Assembly (NCBI RefSeq): GCF_024198175.1
Contig: NZ_JAJVKV010000006.1
Coordinates: forward strand, 310,001 to 374,000
Direction of reading: 5' to 3'
DNA length: 64,000 bases
Source of the DNA: Pyxidicoccus xibeiensis
GTDB taxonomy: Bacteria > Myxococcota > Myxococcia > Myxococcales > Myxococcaceae
Below are positions 1 through 7,668 of the stretch, one piece after another. Position 1 is the first letter of the stretch. The number at the start of each line of letters is the position of its first letter. The notes beneath the pieces were generated by a model. It had not been told where the DNA came from and made no database searches. It saw only the letters and a list, made by a program, of their open reading frames with translations. The position numbers were made by a program, and so were the translations under genes.

Positions 1-2132
1 ACCACGAGTTCGACGCCGGCGCGCTCAACTTCACGCAGCGCGCGCGCGAGTCCGCCACCTTCCCCCTGCTGGCCGCCAACTACCAGTGGAGCGACTGGCG
101 CCAGGTGGGCAGCAACCAGACGGCGCTGGAGACGCAGCCGTACACCATCCGCAACATCAAGGGTGTGCGGGTGGGCGTCATCGGCATGGCCAACATCTCC
201 TCGCTCAACTCCATCGTCGAGGGCGGCAACAGCCTGCAGGCCACGCCGCTGGAGCAGAACGAGGTGGTGCGCGCCTACGTGGACCTGCTGCGCCCGGTGA
301 CGGACCTCATCGTCATCGTCAGCCACCTGGGCCTCACCGAGGACCAGGACGTCATCCAGGGCTACGAGGCCTATTACGAGTACGGCCGCGTGAAGGACTT
401 CATCTCGCGCGCGAAGGAGCCCTGGCAGGTGCTGGAGTGGTTCGGCCCCGAGGGCGACGCGAAGTCCGTGGTGCGCCTGCTCATCCCCGGCGTGTCCGGC
501 GTGGACGTGGTGTTCGGCGGCCACCTGCACGTGGTGCTCAACCCGCCGCAGCTGCTCACCGACCCGAGCGGCCGCAAGGTGGTGCTCACCCACTCGGGCG
601 CCTTCGCCAAGTACGTCGGCCGGCTGGACCTGGTGGTGAAGATGCCGGACCAGCTCGGCAAGGGTGAGGGCGGCGAGGTCCTCAGCCAGGACTACCGCGT
701 CTTCCCGCTGGACGCCCTGTGGTGCGACGACGCCATGCGCCGCTACCGCAATGACCCCAACGTCTTCTGGGAGCCGGGCCAGTTCCTCAATGCCCCGGGC
801 GTGCGCGACATGATCAAGACCTGCCGTGACCAGGAGGACCGGCAGACCACGCAGCTGCTCCAGCCCTACATCATCGGCATGGACTTCAAGCTGCAGCTGA
901 CCAACATCTTCTCCTACGCGCCGCGCGACGTGCAGCGCCGCAACAACTCCTCCGGCGGTGACTCGCCGCTGGGCAACATCGCCGCGGACTCCATGCGCAA
1001 GCGCCGCCGCGTCGAGGCGGAGATGGCCCTCACCAACTCGCTGGGCATCCGCGACAACCTGTATGCCGGCGTCATCTCCCAGGAGTCGATGTTCAACGTG
1101 TTCCCCTTCGAGAACACCATCAACATCATGTACCTCTCCGGCAAGGAGATGCAGGAGATGTTCAACTTCGTGGCGGAGCGCTCCTCCGAGCGAGGCTGCG
1201 TCAGCCAGGCGCAGATCTCCGGCGGGCGCTTCACCATGGACTGCGCCCAGGTGCAGCTCAACGACCTGCGCATCACCTGCGAGACGGCGAAGCGCGGCGA
1301 GGACTGCCCCAAGGAGAACCGCGAGGGCCACGCCCCCTGGCAGTGCGTGGAGGACGAGTCCTCCGCCGCCGGCGAGGGCCGCTGCTACGCCAACCCGGGC
1401 ACGGACATCGAAATCAACGGCAAGCCGCTGGACCCCAACGGCACGTACAAGATTGCCGTCAACGACTACATCGCCAAGGGCGGCTCGGGCTTCAGCGTGC
1501 TGAAGCGCAACACCACCCGCATCGAGACGGGCATCTCCCTGCGCGACTCGCTCATCGGCTACATGCAGAGCTTCTGCACCTGCGAGGACGTCCTCGCGGG
1601 GAAGGAGACGTCGAAGACGGGCACCCGCTGCGGCACCCTCGTCAACGGCAAGTGGACGGTGAGCGACCAGATTGTCGGCTACTGCCTCTCGGCGAAGTCC
1701 TTCAAGGCGGAGCTGACGGCGGAGATCGGCAGCTGCAAGTGCGGGGACCTCCTCAGCCGGGGCTTCGACCCCACGGGCTGCAACGCGGGAGACGACGTCA
1801 CCACACCCCAAGCGGCCCAGGATGCCTGCATCGCCGCGAAGCGGGTCGACGACGAGAATTGCACCTGCCAGGACCTCAACCCGGATACGGGCACCTTCCC
1901 CGCGACGTGCAAGGTGCCGCCCGAGCTCGACACACCCGCCGCGGCGCGGGCGTACTGCGCGCCGGCATCCGGTCCCTTCACCGGCCGGTGCAGCTGCCGC
2001 GACGTCCTCGCGGGCAGCAACCCCGTGTGCGGCACGGTCACGCCGCAGCTGCGTTCGTTCTGTGAGAACCCCACTGCCACGTCCATCGCCGATGCGGTGG
2101 AGGACGGCCGTATCGGCCGGAGGGTGAAGTAA
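1..2132 (+). CDS. Secreted 5'-nucleotidase / metallophosphatase with Cys-repeat tail (5' end outside window)
   Basis: The frame is open from base 3, so the start and any signal peptide lie upstream; 709 residues are visible. The first residues, HEFD, are the end of the GNHEFD metal-binding motif of calcineurin-like phosphoesterases, and GGHLH near base 515 supplies further metal ligands. SPLGNIAADSMR (near 965) and NDYIAKGGSGFSVL (near 1460) mark the 5'-nucleotidase C-terminal domain that binds the nucleotide base. The family hydrolyses extracellular or periplasmic nucleotides to nucleoside and phosphate. From about base 1575 there is an extra Cys-rich tail of four units, each beginning C-x-C-x-D (bases 1575, 1734, 1860, 1989) and carrying two further Cys. 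Such pairing suits disulfides outside the cytoplasm. The stop overlaps the next start by one base (TAATG), so the two genes are probably co-transcribed and coupled. Confidence 0.88.
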   Translation, partial: HEFDAGALNFTQRARESATFPLLAANYQWSDWRQVGSNQTALETQPYTIRNIKGVRVGVIGMANISSLNSIVEGGNSLQATPLEQNEVVRAYVDLLRPVTDLIVIVSHLGLTEDQDVIQGYEAYYEYGRVKDFISRAKEPWQVLEWFGPEGDAKSVVRLLIPGVSGVDVVFGGHLHVVLNPPQLLTDPSGRKVVLTHSGAFAKYVGRLDLVVKMPDQLGKGEGGEVLSQDYRVFPLDALWCDDAMRRYRNDPNVFWEPGQFLNAPGVRDMIKTCRDQEDRQTTQLLQPYIIGMDFKLQLTNIFSYAPRDVQRRNNSSGGDSPLGNIAADSMRKRRRVEAEMALTNSLGIRDNLYAGVISQESMFNVFPFENTINIMYLSGKEMQEMFNFVAERSSERGCVSQAQISGGRFTMDCAQVQLNDLRITCETAKRGEDCPKENREGHAPWQCVEDESSAAGEGRCYANPGTDIEINGKPLDPNGTYKIAVNDYIAKGGSGFSVLKRNTTRIETGISLRDSLIGYMQSFCTCEDVLAGKETSKTGTRCGTLVNGKWTVSDQIVGYCLSAKSFKAELTAEIGSCKCGDLLSRGFDPTGCNAGDDVTTPQAAQDACIAAKRVDDENCTCQDLNPDTGTFPATCKVPPELDTPAAARAYCAPASGPFTGRCSCRDVLAGSNPVCGTVTPQLRSFCENPTATSIADAVEDGRIGRRVK

Positions 2133-4117
2133 TGAAGCGACTGATGCTCCTGTCGGCCCTCGCCATGGCCGGCTGCTATACCGAGGAAACCTCGCAGCCC
2201 CAGGGCATTGCCTCCTTCAAGGTGGAGGTGACGGGTCTCACCAACGCCCAGGGCGCGCCGCTGCCGGTCGTCACCGCCTGCGCCGTGCAATATGGCTCGC
2301 AGGCGGCCGTGCCCGCGGAGGTGCGGGGCACCGAGGAGTGCCGCTACATCGTCCCGCTCGTGGCGTCGGACATCGCCCTGGACATCACCGCGCTGGACCA
2401 GAAGGGCCAGCCGCTGGAGTCCTTCAACGGCCCGGTGTCCTTCCGCGTCGTGCCCGGCAATCTCAGCCGGGGTGAGTACGAGTACCGCTGGACGACGCTC
2501 ACCGACGGCCGGGGCACCGGCACCGTCCGTGCCGGTCAGCTCTACGGCAAGGTGAACGTGTGGGTCCAGGACGAGGCACCCGAGGTGGACTACCAGAATG
2601 GCGTGGTGGTCCCCGGCAAGCTCCCGACGGAGCCCGCCACGCGGACGCTGGCCACCGGCCTGTCCAAGCCCCTCATGTTCGAGGAGCCCACCATCGCCCT
2701 GGTGCAGACGCCGCAGCGAGGCAATGACCCCACCCTGACGTCGAGCCAGAAGCAGCTCAGTGCCTACAACGGCACCTTCATGTCCATCGGCCGGGCCCCC
2801 GAGTCCGGGGCGGTGCTGCGGCAGAACTGCGTGGATGGCGACCCCAACGCCAATGCGCTCATGACGCTGCTGGTGACGGGCATCGACCCGGGCGGCTTCT
2901 TCGTGACGGACGTGACGGCCTGCCGGGTGAGGGAGAACGGCGTGCCTGGCGCCAACACCCAGACGGCGGAGCCGGACGGCTACTTCCCGGGCCGCTTCAA
3001 CTCCATCTACATCTACAACTACTCCTTCCCGGAGGCGCTGGACCCGGGCGACCTGCTGTGGGGCGTGACGGGCTCGGTGCAGGAGTTCACCTCCACCACG
3101 CAGCTCACCTTCCCGTCGTGGATCGTCCGCGAGCACGTCCGCCTGCTTCCGCAGACCGAGTGGGACAAGTACCTGAAGCTCGTCCAGCCCGTGGAAATCA
3201 ACAACCGGCTGTGCGGGTACGGCAGATCGCCTTACATCGCGGATCCGCTGTGCGGCCTCAGCTACATCAACTACAAGCTGGAGAGCCTGGAGTCGTCGCT
3301 GGTCAAGGTCCGCCGGGTGACGTTCCCCCGCGTCTTCCACAACTGCGACACCAACGGTGACGGCCAGGTGCCCATCTTCTGCCAGACGCTCGCCGGCACG
3401 TGGGGAGGCTGCGGCGACGAGGACTCGCCCAACCTGGATGTCACCGAGCGCCAGTGCAACATCGACTGCGCGGTGGGCACCGGCCCGTTCACCGGCCAGC
3501 TGTGCACCGAGCGCAACACCTTCGAGACCTTCGGCCAGTTCTCGGTGGCGATGAACCCCACCGGCGCGGCCGAGGCCAGCCTGGACGCCTCCGTGCCCGG
3601 CCGCATCTCCCGCGTCACCGCGGAGGTGACGTGGAAGGAGTCCAGCGGGTTCGAGCCCGGCCAGGAGGTGCACGTCTGGTGTGACAAGGCCGCGAACCTG
3701 CGCTTCGGTGGCATCACCCTGCCCGAGACGGACAACGTGCCGCTGGCCGCGAGGACCCTGTACGCGCACACCCTGCGCGCCTCCGAGGCCTTCGTGTGGG
3801 TGTCGCCGCAGACGCCGGCCAACGGCGCCGTCACCTGCCAGGTGGCCATGAACGCGCGCACCCGCATCAACGTGGTGACGAAGGACGCGGCACCGGACCT
3901 GGTGGTGGACTGCCGCGAGGACGACCCGGACGCGGAGCGCGCCCGGCAGTGCCGCTTCCTGCGCGGTGCCACGTTCGACATCACCGGCCACCTGCGGCAG
4001 GTCAGCGCCGCCCGGCCGCGGTGGATGGTGCTCCCCCGCGACCAGGACGACCTCTGCTGCCACCCGGGGCCGGGCCTGGAGTGCCCGCGTCCCATCAAGC
4101 CGTGCGCCAACCCGTAG
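2132..4117 (+). CDS. Large outer-envelope lipoprotein, unknown function
   Basis: 661 residues. The N-terminus MKRLMLLSALAMAGC has a basic end, hydrophobic stretch and lipobox (AMAGC), so the mature protein should begin at a lipidated Cys about 15 residues in. I do not recognise a catalytic family. Residues 20-150 look like a beta-rich Ig-like or adhesive region, and the middle has many Cys. One stretch near base 3345 reads CDTNGDGQVP, an EF-hand-like calcium loop (DxNxDG) followed by a cluster of Cys. Translation starts at the A of the preceding TAATG. It sits between a secreted nucleotidase and a barrel protein, suggesting a cell-surface or outer-membrane role; this is inference from context. 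Confidence 0.85.
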   Translation: MKRLMLLSALAMAGCYTEETSQPQGIASFKVEVTGLTNAQGAPLPVVTACAVQYGSQAAVPAEVRGTEECRYIVPLVASDIALDITALDQKGQPLESFNGPVSFRVVPGNLSRGEYEYRWTTLTDGRGTGTVRAGQLYGKVNVWVQDEAPEVDYQNGVVVPGKLPTEPATRTLATGLSKPLMFEEPTIALVQTPQRGNDPTLTSSQKQLSAYNGTFMSIGRAPESGAVLRQNCVDGDPNANALMTLLVTGIDPGGFFVTDVTACRVRENGVPGANTQTAEPDGYFPGRFNSIYIYNYSFPEALDPGDLLWGVTGSVQEFTSTTQLTFPSWIVREHVRLLPQTEWDKYLKLVQPVEINNRLCGYGRSPYIADPLCGLSYINYKLESLESSLVKVRRVTFPRVFHNCDTNGDGQVPIFCQTLAGTWGGCGDEDSPNLDVTERQCNIDCAVGTGPFTGQLCTERNTFETFGQFSVAMNPTGAAEASLDASVPGRISRVTAEVTWKESSGFEPGQEVHVWCDKAANLRFGGITLPETDNVPLAARTLYAHTLRASEAFVWVSPQTPANGAVTCQVAMNARTRINVVTKDAAPDLVVDCREDDPDAERARQCRFLRGATFDITGHLRQVSAARPRWMVLPRDQDDLCCHPGPGLECPRPIKPCANP

Positions 4118-4137
4118 TCTGAATGAAGCAGTTCGTG

Positions 4138-4186
4138 CCCCGGTGAGAGCCGGGGTGCGAGGAGGAGCGGCTCCCCCCGGGCCGCT
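4138..4186 (+). promoter_or_regulatory. Two hairpins in the gap before the barrel gene
   Basis: CCCCGG/CCGGGG (4138-4143 with 4150-4155, 6-base loop) is followed by AGCGGC/GCCGCT (4166-4171 with 4181-4186). Both lie between the lipoprotein stop and the TTG start at 4202, and there is no T-run. They could stabilise the message, weaken read-through or tune translation of the barrel gene. Seen in the sequence; role inferred. Confidence 0.35.
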
Positions 4187-4201
4187 TCGTGGAGAGGGAC
4201 A

Positions 4202-5731
4202 TTGAAAACGCTTCAGACGCTGGCCCTGACCGGGCTGCTTTCCATGAGTGTGCCCGCCTGGGCCGGTGATTTCGTTGACACGCGCCTGTCGTTCGTCTTC
4301 GCGGACGACAACGTGCTTGCGGGCGCGGGCGAGACGACGCCCAACAGCCCCAATGCGCGCTTTGGCGCTGGCAACCAGAACACCCAGTTCTACGACAACT
4401 TCAACACGCGCTTCTCCGGCTTCGAGTCGCTGTCGAACGTGGTGCTCTACAAGCGCGCGCCCGCGTTCTTCGAGGGGCTCACCACCGAGGCGGCGCTGAC
4501 GCTGCTGGTGCTGGAGCGGCCCAACGGCGGCGTGGATATCCGCGACAACTCCAGCTACATCCGCCTCAACTACCAGCCGCCGGGCTGGAGCGAGAAGGAG
4601 GGCATCTCCCTCGTCGGCTTCCCGGTGTCCGCGGACCGCTTCCGCCTGGGCTACGCGTACCGCATCTCCTGGGGCGGCAGCGGCGTCTTCACCACCCGCT
4701 CCGCCGCCAACGGCGTGCCGGGCGTGAAGCTGCAGATTACGCGCGACAAGTGGTACGCGTACGCGGGCGCCAAGACGGCGCTGGTGCAGAACGAGCTCAT
4801 CCTCGAGGAGGAGACGCTCTACGGCGCCATGGCCGGCGCCGGCTGGGACATCCTGGAGACGCTGCGCGTGGAAGGCGGCGTGGGCTACTTCCAGAAGGGC
4901 CTGGTCCCCGGCCTGGCGACGCTCGGCGTGGAGGCCCCGGTGAATGCCGCGGGCGCGTCCGCGCAGGTCGTCTACCACGTGGGTGTCCCGGTGGGCACCA
5001 GCGTGGACTTCCGGCTCTACAAGAACGACCCGGAAATCTACCAGCGCTTCTTCGCCCCCGAGTCGTACCCGGGCGGCCTGTCCTACTCCGTGTCGCTCGA
5101 GGGCAGCTACCTGTCGCAGACGCTGGAGAAGCCGGACGAGTTCGGCGCCACGGAGCCGCAGGGCGCCACCGCCTTCGCCCTCCAGGCGCGCGCGAAGTGG
5201 AACCTGCTGCGCGTCAGCCTCCTGGGCCTGGTCCGCAGCCTCTCGTACATCCAGTTCGACGTGCCGGGCTTCCCCCCGTTCCAGGACTTCCCCGAGGGCA
5301 CGGAGCTGAACCCGGAGATGTTCCTGGCGGTGGGCGCGGACTACCACTTCCCCTCGCTGCACTTCACGCCGGGCTTCATCCTCGGCGTGCAGCAGCCGGC
5401 GTCGTTCCGCAGCCCCACCCCGGTGCTGGGCGGCAACAACCCGCCGGAGAGCCTCATCGGCACGCGCACCGTCGTGGTGCGTGACGTGAACCAGCTGAGC
5501 ATCCTCCCGGAGCGGTGCGCAGGCGCCATCTGCGAGGCGGAGCCCATCTTCTCCGCCAAGGCGACGTTCCGCTGGGACCTGTCCGAGTCCGTCGCGGCCG
5601 TCGGCGAGGTCTACTACACGTACGACAACAACCGGACCACGTTCCGGGACGACATCACCGGCGTGGCGCAGCCCACGTTCGAGGACCCGCACGCGCTGGG
5701 CTTCAACACGCTGCTGCAGGCGCGCTTCTAG
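4202..5731 (+). CDS. Outer-membrane beta-barrel protein
   Basis: 509 residues, begun at TTG 4202. This start is supported by GGAGAGG seven bases upstream and by the signal peptide it creates (MKTLQTLALTGLLSMSVPAWA, cleavage after AWA). The body alternates aromatic, polar and glycine residues in strand-like runs of 8-12 (for example VEGGVGYF and VDFRLYKND) typical of transmembrane barrels. It ends in LLQARF; a C-terminal Phe preceded by alternating hydrophobics is the usual BAM recognition signal. I do not recognise a named porin family. It is the third gene of a probable operon with the nucleotidase and the lipoprotein, so a surface complex or a channel for nucleotidase products is possible but unproven. 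Confidence 0.82.
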   Translation: MKTLQTLALTGLLSMSVPAWAGDFVDTRLSFVFADDNVLAGAGETTPNSPNARFGAGNQNTQFYDNFNTRFSGFESLSNVVLYKRAPAFFEGLTTEAALTLLVLERPNGGVDIRDNSSYIRLNYQPPGWSEKEGISLVGFPVSADRFRLGYAYRISWGGSGVFTTRSAANGVPGVKLQITRDKWYAYAGAKTALVQNELILEEETLYGAMAGAGWDILETLRVEGGVGYFQKGLVPGLATLGVEAPVNAAGASAQVVYHVGVPVGTSVDFRLYKNDPEIYQRFFAPESYPGGLSYSVSLEGSYLSQTLEKPDEFGATEPQGATAFALQARAKWNLLRVSLLGLVRSLSYIQFDVPGFPPFQDFPEGTELNPEMFLAVGADYHFPSLHFTPGFILGVQQPASFRSPTPVLGGNNPPESLIGTRTVVVRDVNQLSILPERCAGAICEAEPIFSAKATFRWDLSESVAAVGEVYYTYDNNRTTFRDDITGVAQPTFEDPHALGFNTLLQARF

Positions 5732-5757
5732 GCGCACCGCCTCCCGTAGAAACACCG

Positions 5758-5790
5758 CGGCCCGGTTCCCCGAGGAAGGGAGCCGGGCCG
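5758..5790. terminator. Bidirectional hairpin terminator
   Basis: CGGCCCGG-T-TCCC pairs with GGGA-G-CCGGGCCG around a 7-base loop, about 13 base pairs in all. It lies between the convergent ends of the barrel gene (stop 5731) and the ATPase gene (stop 5824). Short T-rich tails follow on both strands (TCGTGTCTT on plus; TGTTTCT on minus), so it can serve both genes. Confidence 0.65.
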
Positions 5791-5823
5791 TCGTGTCTTC
5801 CGGGGGGTGGCTGCCGCCGTCGC

Positions 5824-7668
5824 TCAGGCGGACGTCATCCGCACCACCTCGTCGAAGGCGGTGAGGCCCTGGGCCAGCTTGCGCGCGGCGGCCTCGCGCA
5901 GGGTGCGCATGCCGGAGCGGCGGGCCGCGTCCACCAGCCTGTCGTAGGGCGCCTCGCGGGCGATGAGGTCTCGCAGCTCGCCGCCGGAGGTGACGATTTC
6001 GAAGACGCCGGTGCGGCCCACGTAGCCGGTGCCGCGGCAGCGCACGCAGCCGGCGCCCTTGAGGATGCGCACCCCTCCGGGCAGCAGCGGCAGCGGCGCC
6101 TGGAGCGCCAGCAGCTGGTCCGGGGTGAGCGTCGTCTCCTCCGCGCAGTGGCTGCACACCCGCCGCAGCAGGCGCTGGGCCATGACGCCCAGCAGGCTCT
6201 GCGCCAGGAGGAAGGACGGCACGCCCAGGTCCCGCATGCGCGCCACCGCGCCCAGCGCGTCGTTGGTGTGCAGCGTGGACAGCACGAGGTGGCCGGTGAG
6301 CGCGGCCTGGATGGCGTTCTCCGCCGTCTCCGGGTCTCGAATCTCGCCCACCATGATGACGTCCGGGTCCTGGCGGAGGATGTGGCGCAGCGCGCCCGCG
6401 AAGTCGAGCCCCGCCTTGGGCTGCACCTGCACCTGGTTGAAGGCGTCCCACACCATCTCGATGGGGTCTTCAATCGTGGTGACGTTGACGTCCGGGCCCG
6501 CCAGCGCCTTGAGGGCGGAGTAGAGCGTCGTCGTCTTGCCGCTGCCGGTGGGGCCGGTGACGAGGATGAGGCCGTGGGGCCTGTCTATCCACGACTCGAA
6601 GGCGCCCTTCTCGTCCTGCTCGAAGCCGAGCTGGGCGATGTCCTGCACCAGCGTCTCCGGGTCGAAGATGCGGATGACGACCTTCTCGCCGAAGGCCGTG
6701 GGCAGCGTGGAGACGCGCAGCTCCACCTCGCGCCCGTCGCGCTCCGTCTTGATGCGGCCGTCCTGGGGCCGGCGCTTCTCGGAGATGTCGATGCGCGCCA
6801 GCATCTTCACGCGCGAGACGATGGGCGCATGCACCTGCGCCGGCAGCGTGTACACCGGGTGCAGCACCCCGTCGATGCGCAGCCGCACCATGCTCGTGCC
6901 GCGCTTGGGCTCCAGGTGGATGTCCGAGGCGCGGTTGTCGAACGCGTAGCGCAAGAGGTAGTCCACCGCCTGCACCACCGGCTTGTCGGAGGCCTCCAGC
7001 TCCTGGGTGCCGCTGAGCGAGACGAGCTGCTCGAAGTTGGAGACCTGGGCCCCGGCGGTGGCGCCGCCGAAGTCGTCCGCCGCGCGCGCCAGCGTCTTGT
7101 TGAAGCCGTAGATGTGGGCGATGGAGCGGAGGATGTCCGCCTTGGCGCTCAGCACCGGCTCCACGGGCACCCCGGTGAGCCGGTGGAAGTTGTCGAACAG
7201 CTCCCGGTCGAACGGGTTGGCCACCGCCACCTGCAGCCGCCCCTGCTCGGTGCGCTCCAGCGGCAGCAGCACGTGCTTCTGCGCGTAGGGCCTGGACACC
7301 GTGCGCGTGGCCAGCGCCATGTCCAGCTTCAGCGGGTCTATCTTCCGGTAGGTGATGCCCGCGGCGCGCGCGGCGGCCTCGGTGACGCGGTCCTCGTCCA
7401 GCACGCCCCGGCCGTTGGGCAGGGCCACCTGGAAGGCGGCCACCACCTCCACCGGCGACACGTCATAGCGCGCCGCCTCCTTGCCACCGGTGGCCCCCTG
7501 CGCCTTGAGGACGCGGGCGCGCGCGGCGGGCTCGCGGGCGAGCACCTCCTGCGCCTGCTGTGGCGTCAGCAGGCCCTGGCCGACGAGCGCCTCCAGCACG
7601 AACAGCGTGGTGAAGTCGTCCCGGCTCCTCGAGGGGACACCGCCCGAGCCGCTCACTGCCTGTGCCAC
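5824..7668 (-). CDS. GspE/PilB-type secretion or pilus assembly ATPase
   Basis: 614 residues from GTG 7668, chosen because AAGGAG sits nine bases upstream; the frame stays open to 7749 but without a comparable ribosome site. Order of parts: an N-terminal region of about 85 residues, a GspE/PilB N-domain (AARAAGITYRKIDPL onward), then the RecA-like motor with Walker A GPTGSGKTTT, an Asp box, Walker B MVGEIRDPETAE and His box STLHTNDALG. CSHC and CVRC form the C-x2-C pairs of the zinc-binding insertion. The family drives type II secretion or type IV pilus assembly from the cytoplasmic face of the inner membrane. No pilin, platform (PilC/GspF) or secretin gene is nearby, so the partner system is elsewhere. 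The start lies inside the 3' end of the MYXO-CTERM gene (16-bp overlap), implying coupled translation. Confidence 0.88.
   Translation of the reverse strand: MAQAVSGSGGVPSRSRDDFTTLFVLEALVGQGLLTPQQAQEVLAREPAARARVLKAQGATGGKEAARYDVSPVEVVAAFQVALPNGRGVLDEDRVTEAAARAAGITYRKIDPLKLDMALATRTVSRPYAQKHVLLPLERTEQGRLQVAVANPFDRELFDNFHRLTGVPVEPVLSAKADILRSIAHIYGFNKTLARAADDFGGATAGAQVSNFEQLVSLSGTQELEASDKPVVQAVDYLLRYAFDNRASDIHLEPKRGTSMVRLRIDGVLHPVYTLPAQVHAPIVSRVKMLARIDISEKRRPQDGRIKTERDGREVELRVSTLPTAFGEKVVIRIFDPETLVQDIAQLGFEQDEKGAFESWIDRPHGLILVTGPTGSGKTTTLYSALKALAGPDVNVTTIEDPIEMVWDAFNQVQVQPKAGLDFAGALRHILRQDPDVIMVGEIRDPETAENAIQAALTGHLVLSTLHTNDALGAVARMRDLGVPSFLLAQSLLGVMAQRLLRRVCSHCAEETTLTPDQLLALQAPLPLLPGGVRILKGAGCVRCRGTGYVGRTGVFEIVTSGGELRDLIAREAPYDRLVDAARRSGMRTLREAAARKLAQGLTAFDEVVRMTSA

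Noticed and set aside
1679-6451. 1590-residue minus-strand open frame
   Set aside because: It runs antisense through the nucleotidase, lipoprotein and barrel genes, has composition typical of GC-rich shadow frames, and covers genes with clear signal peptides and motifs.
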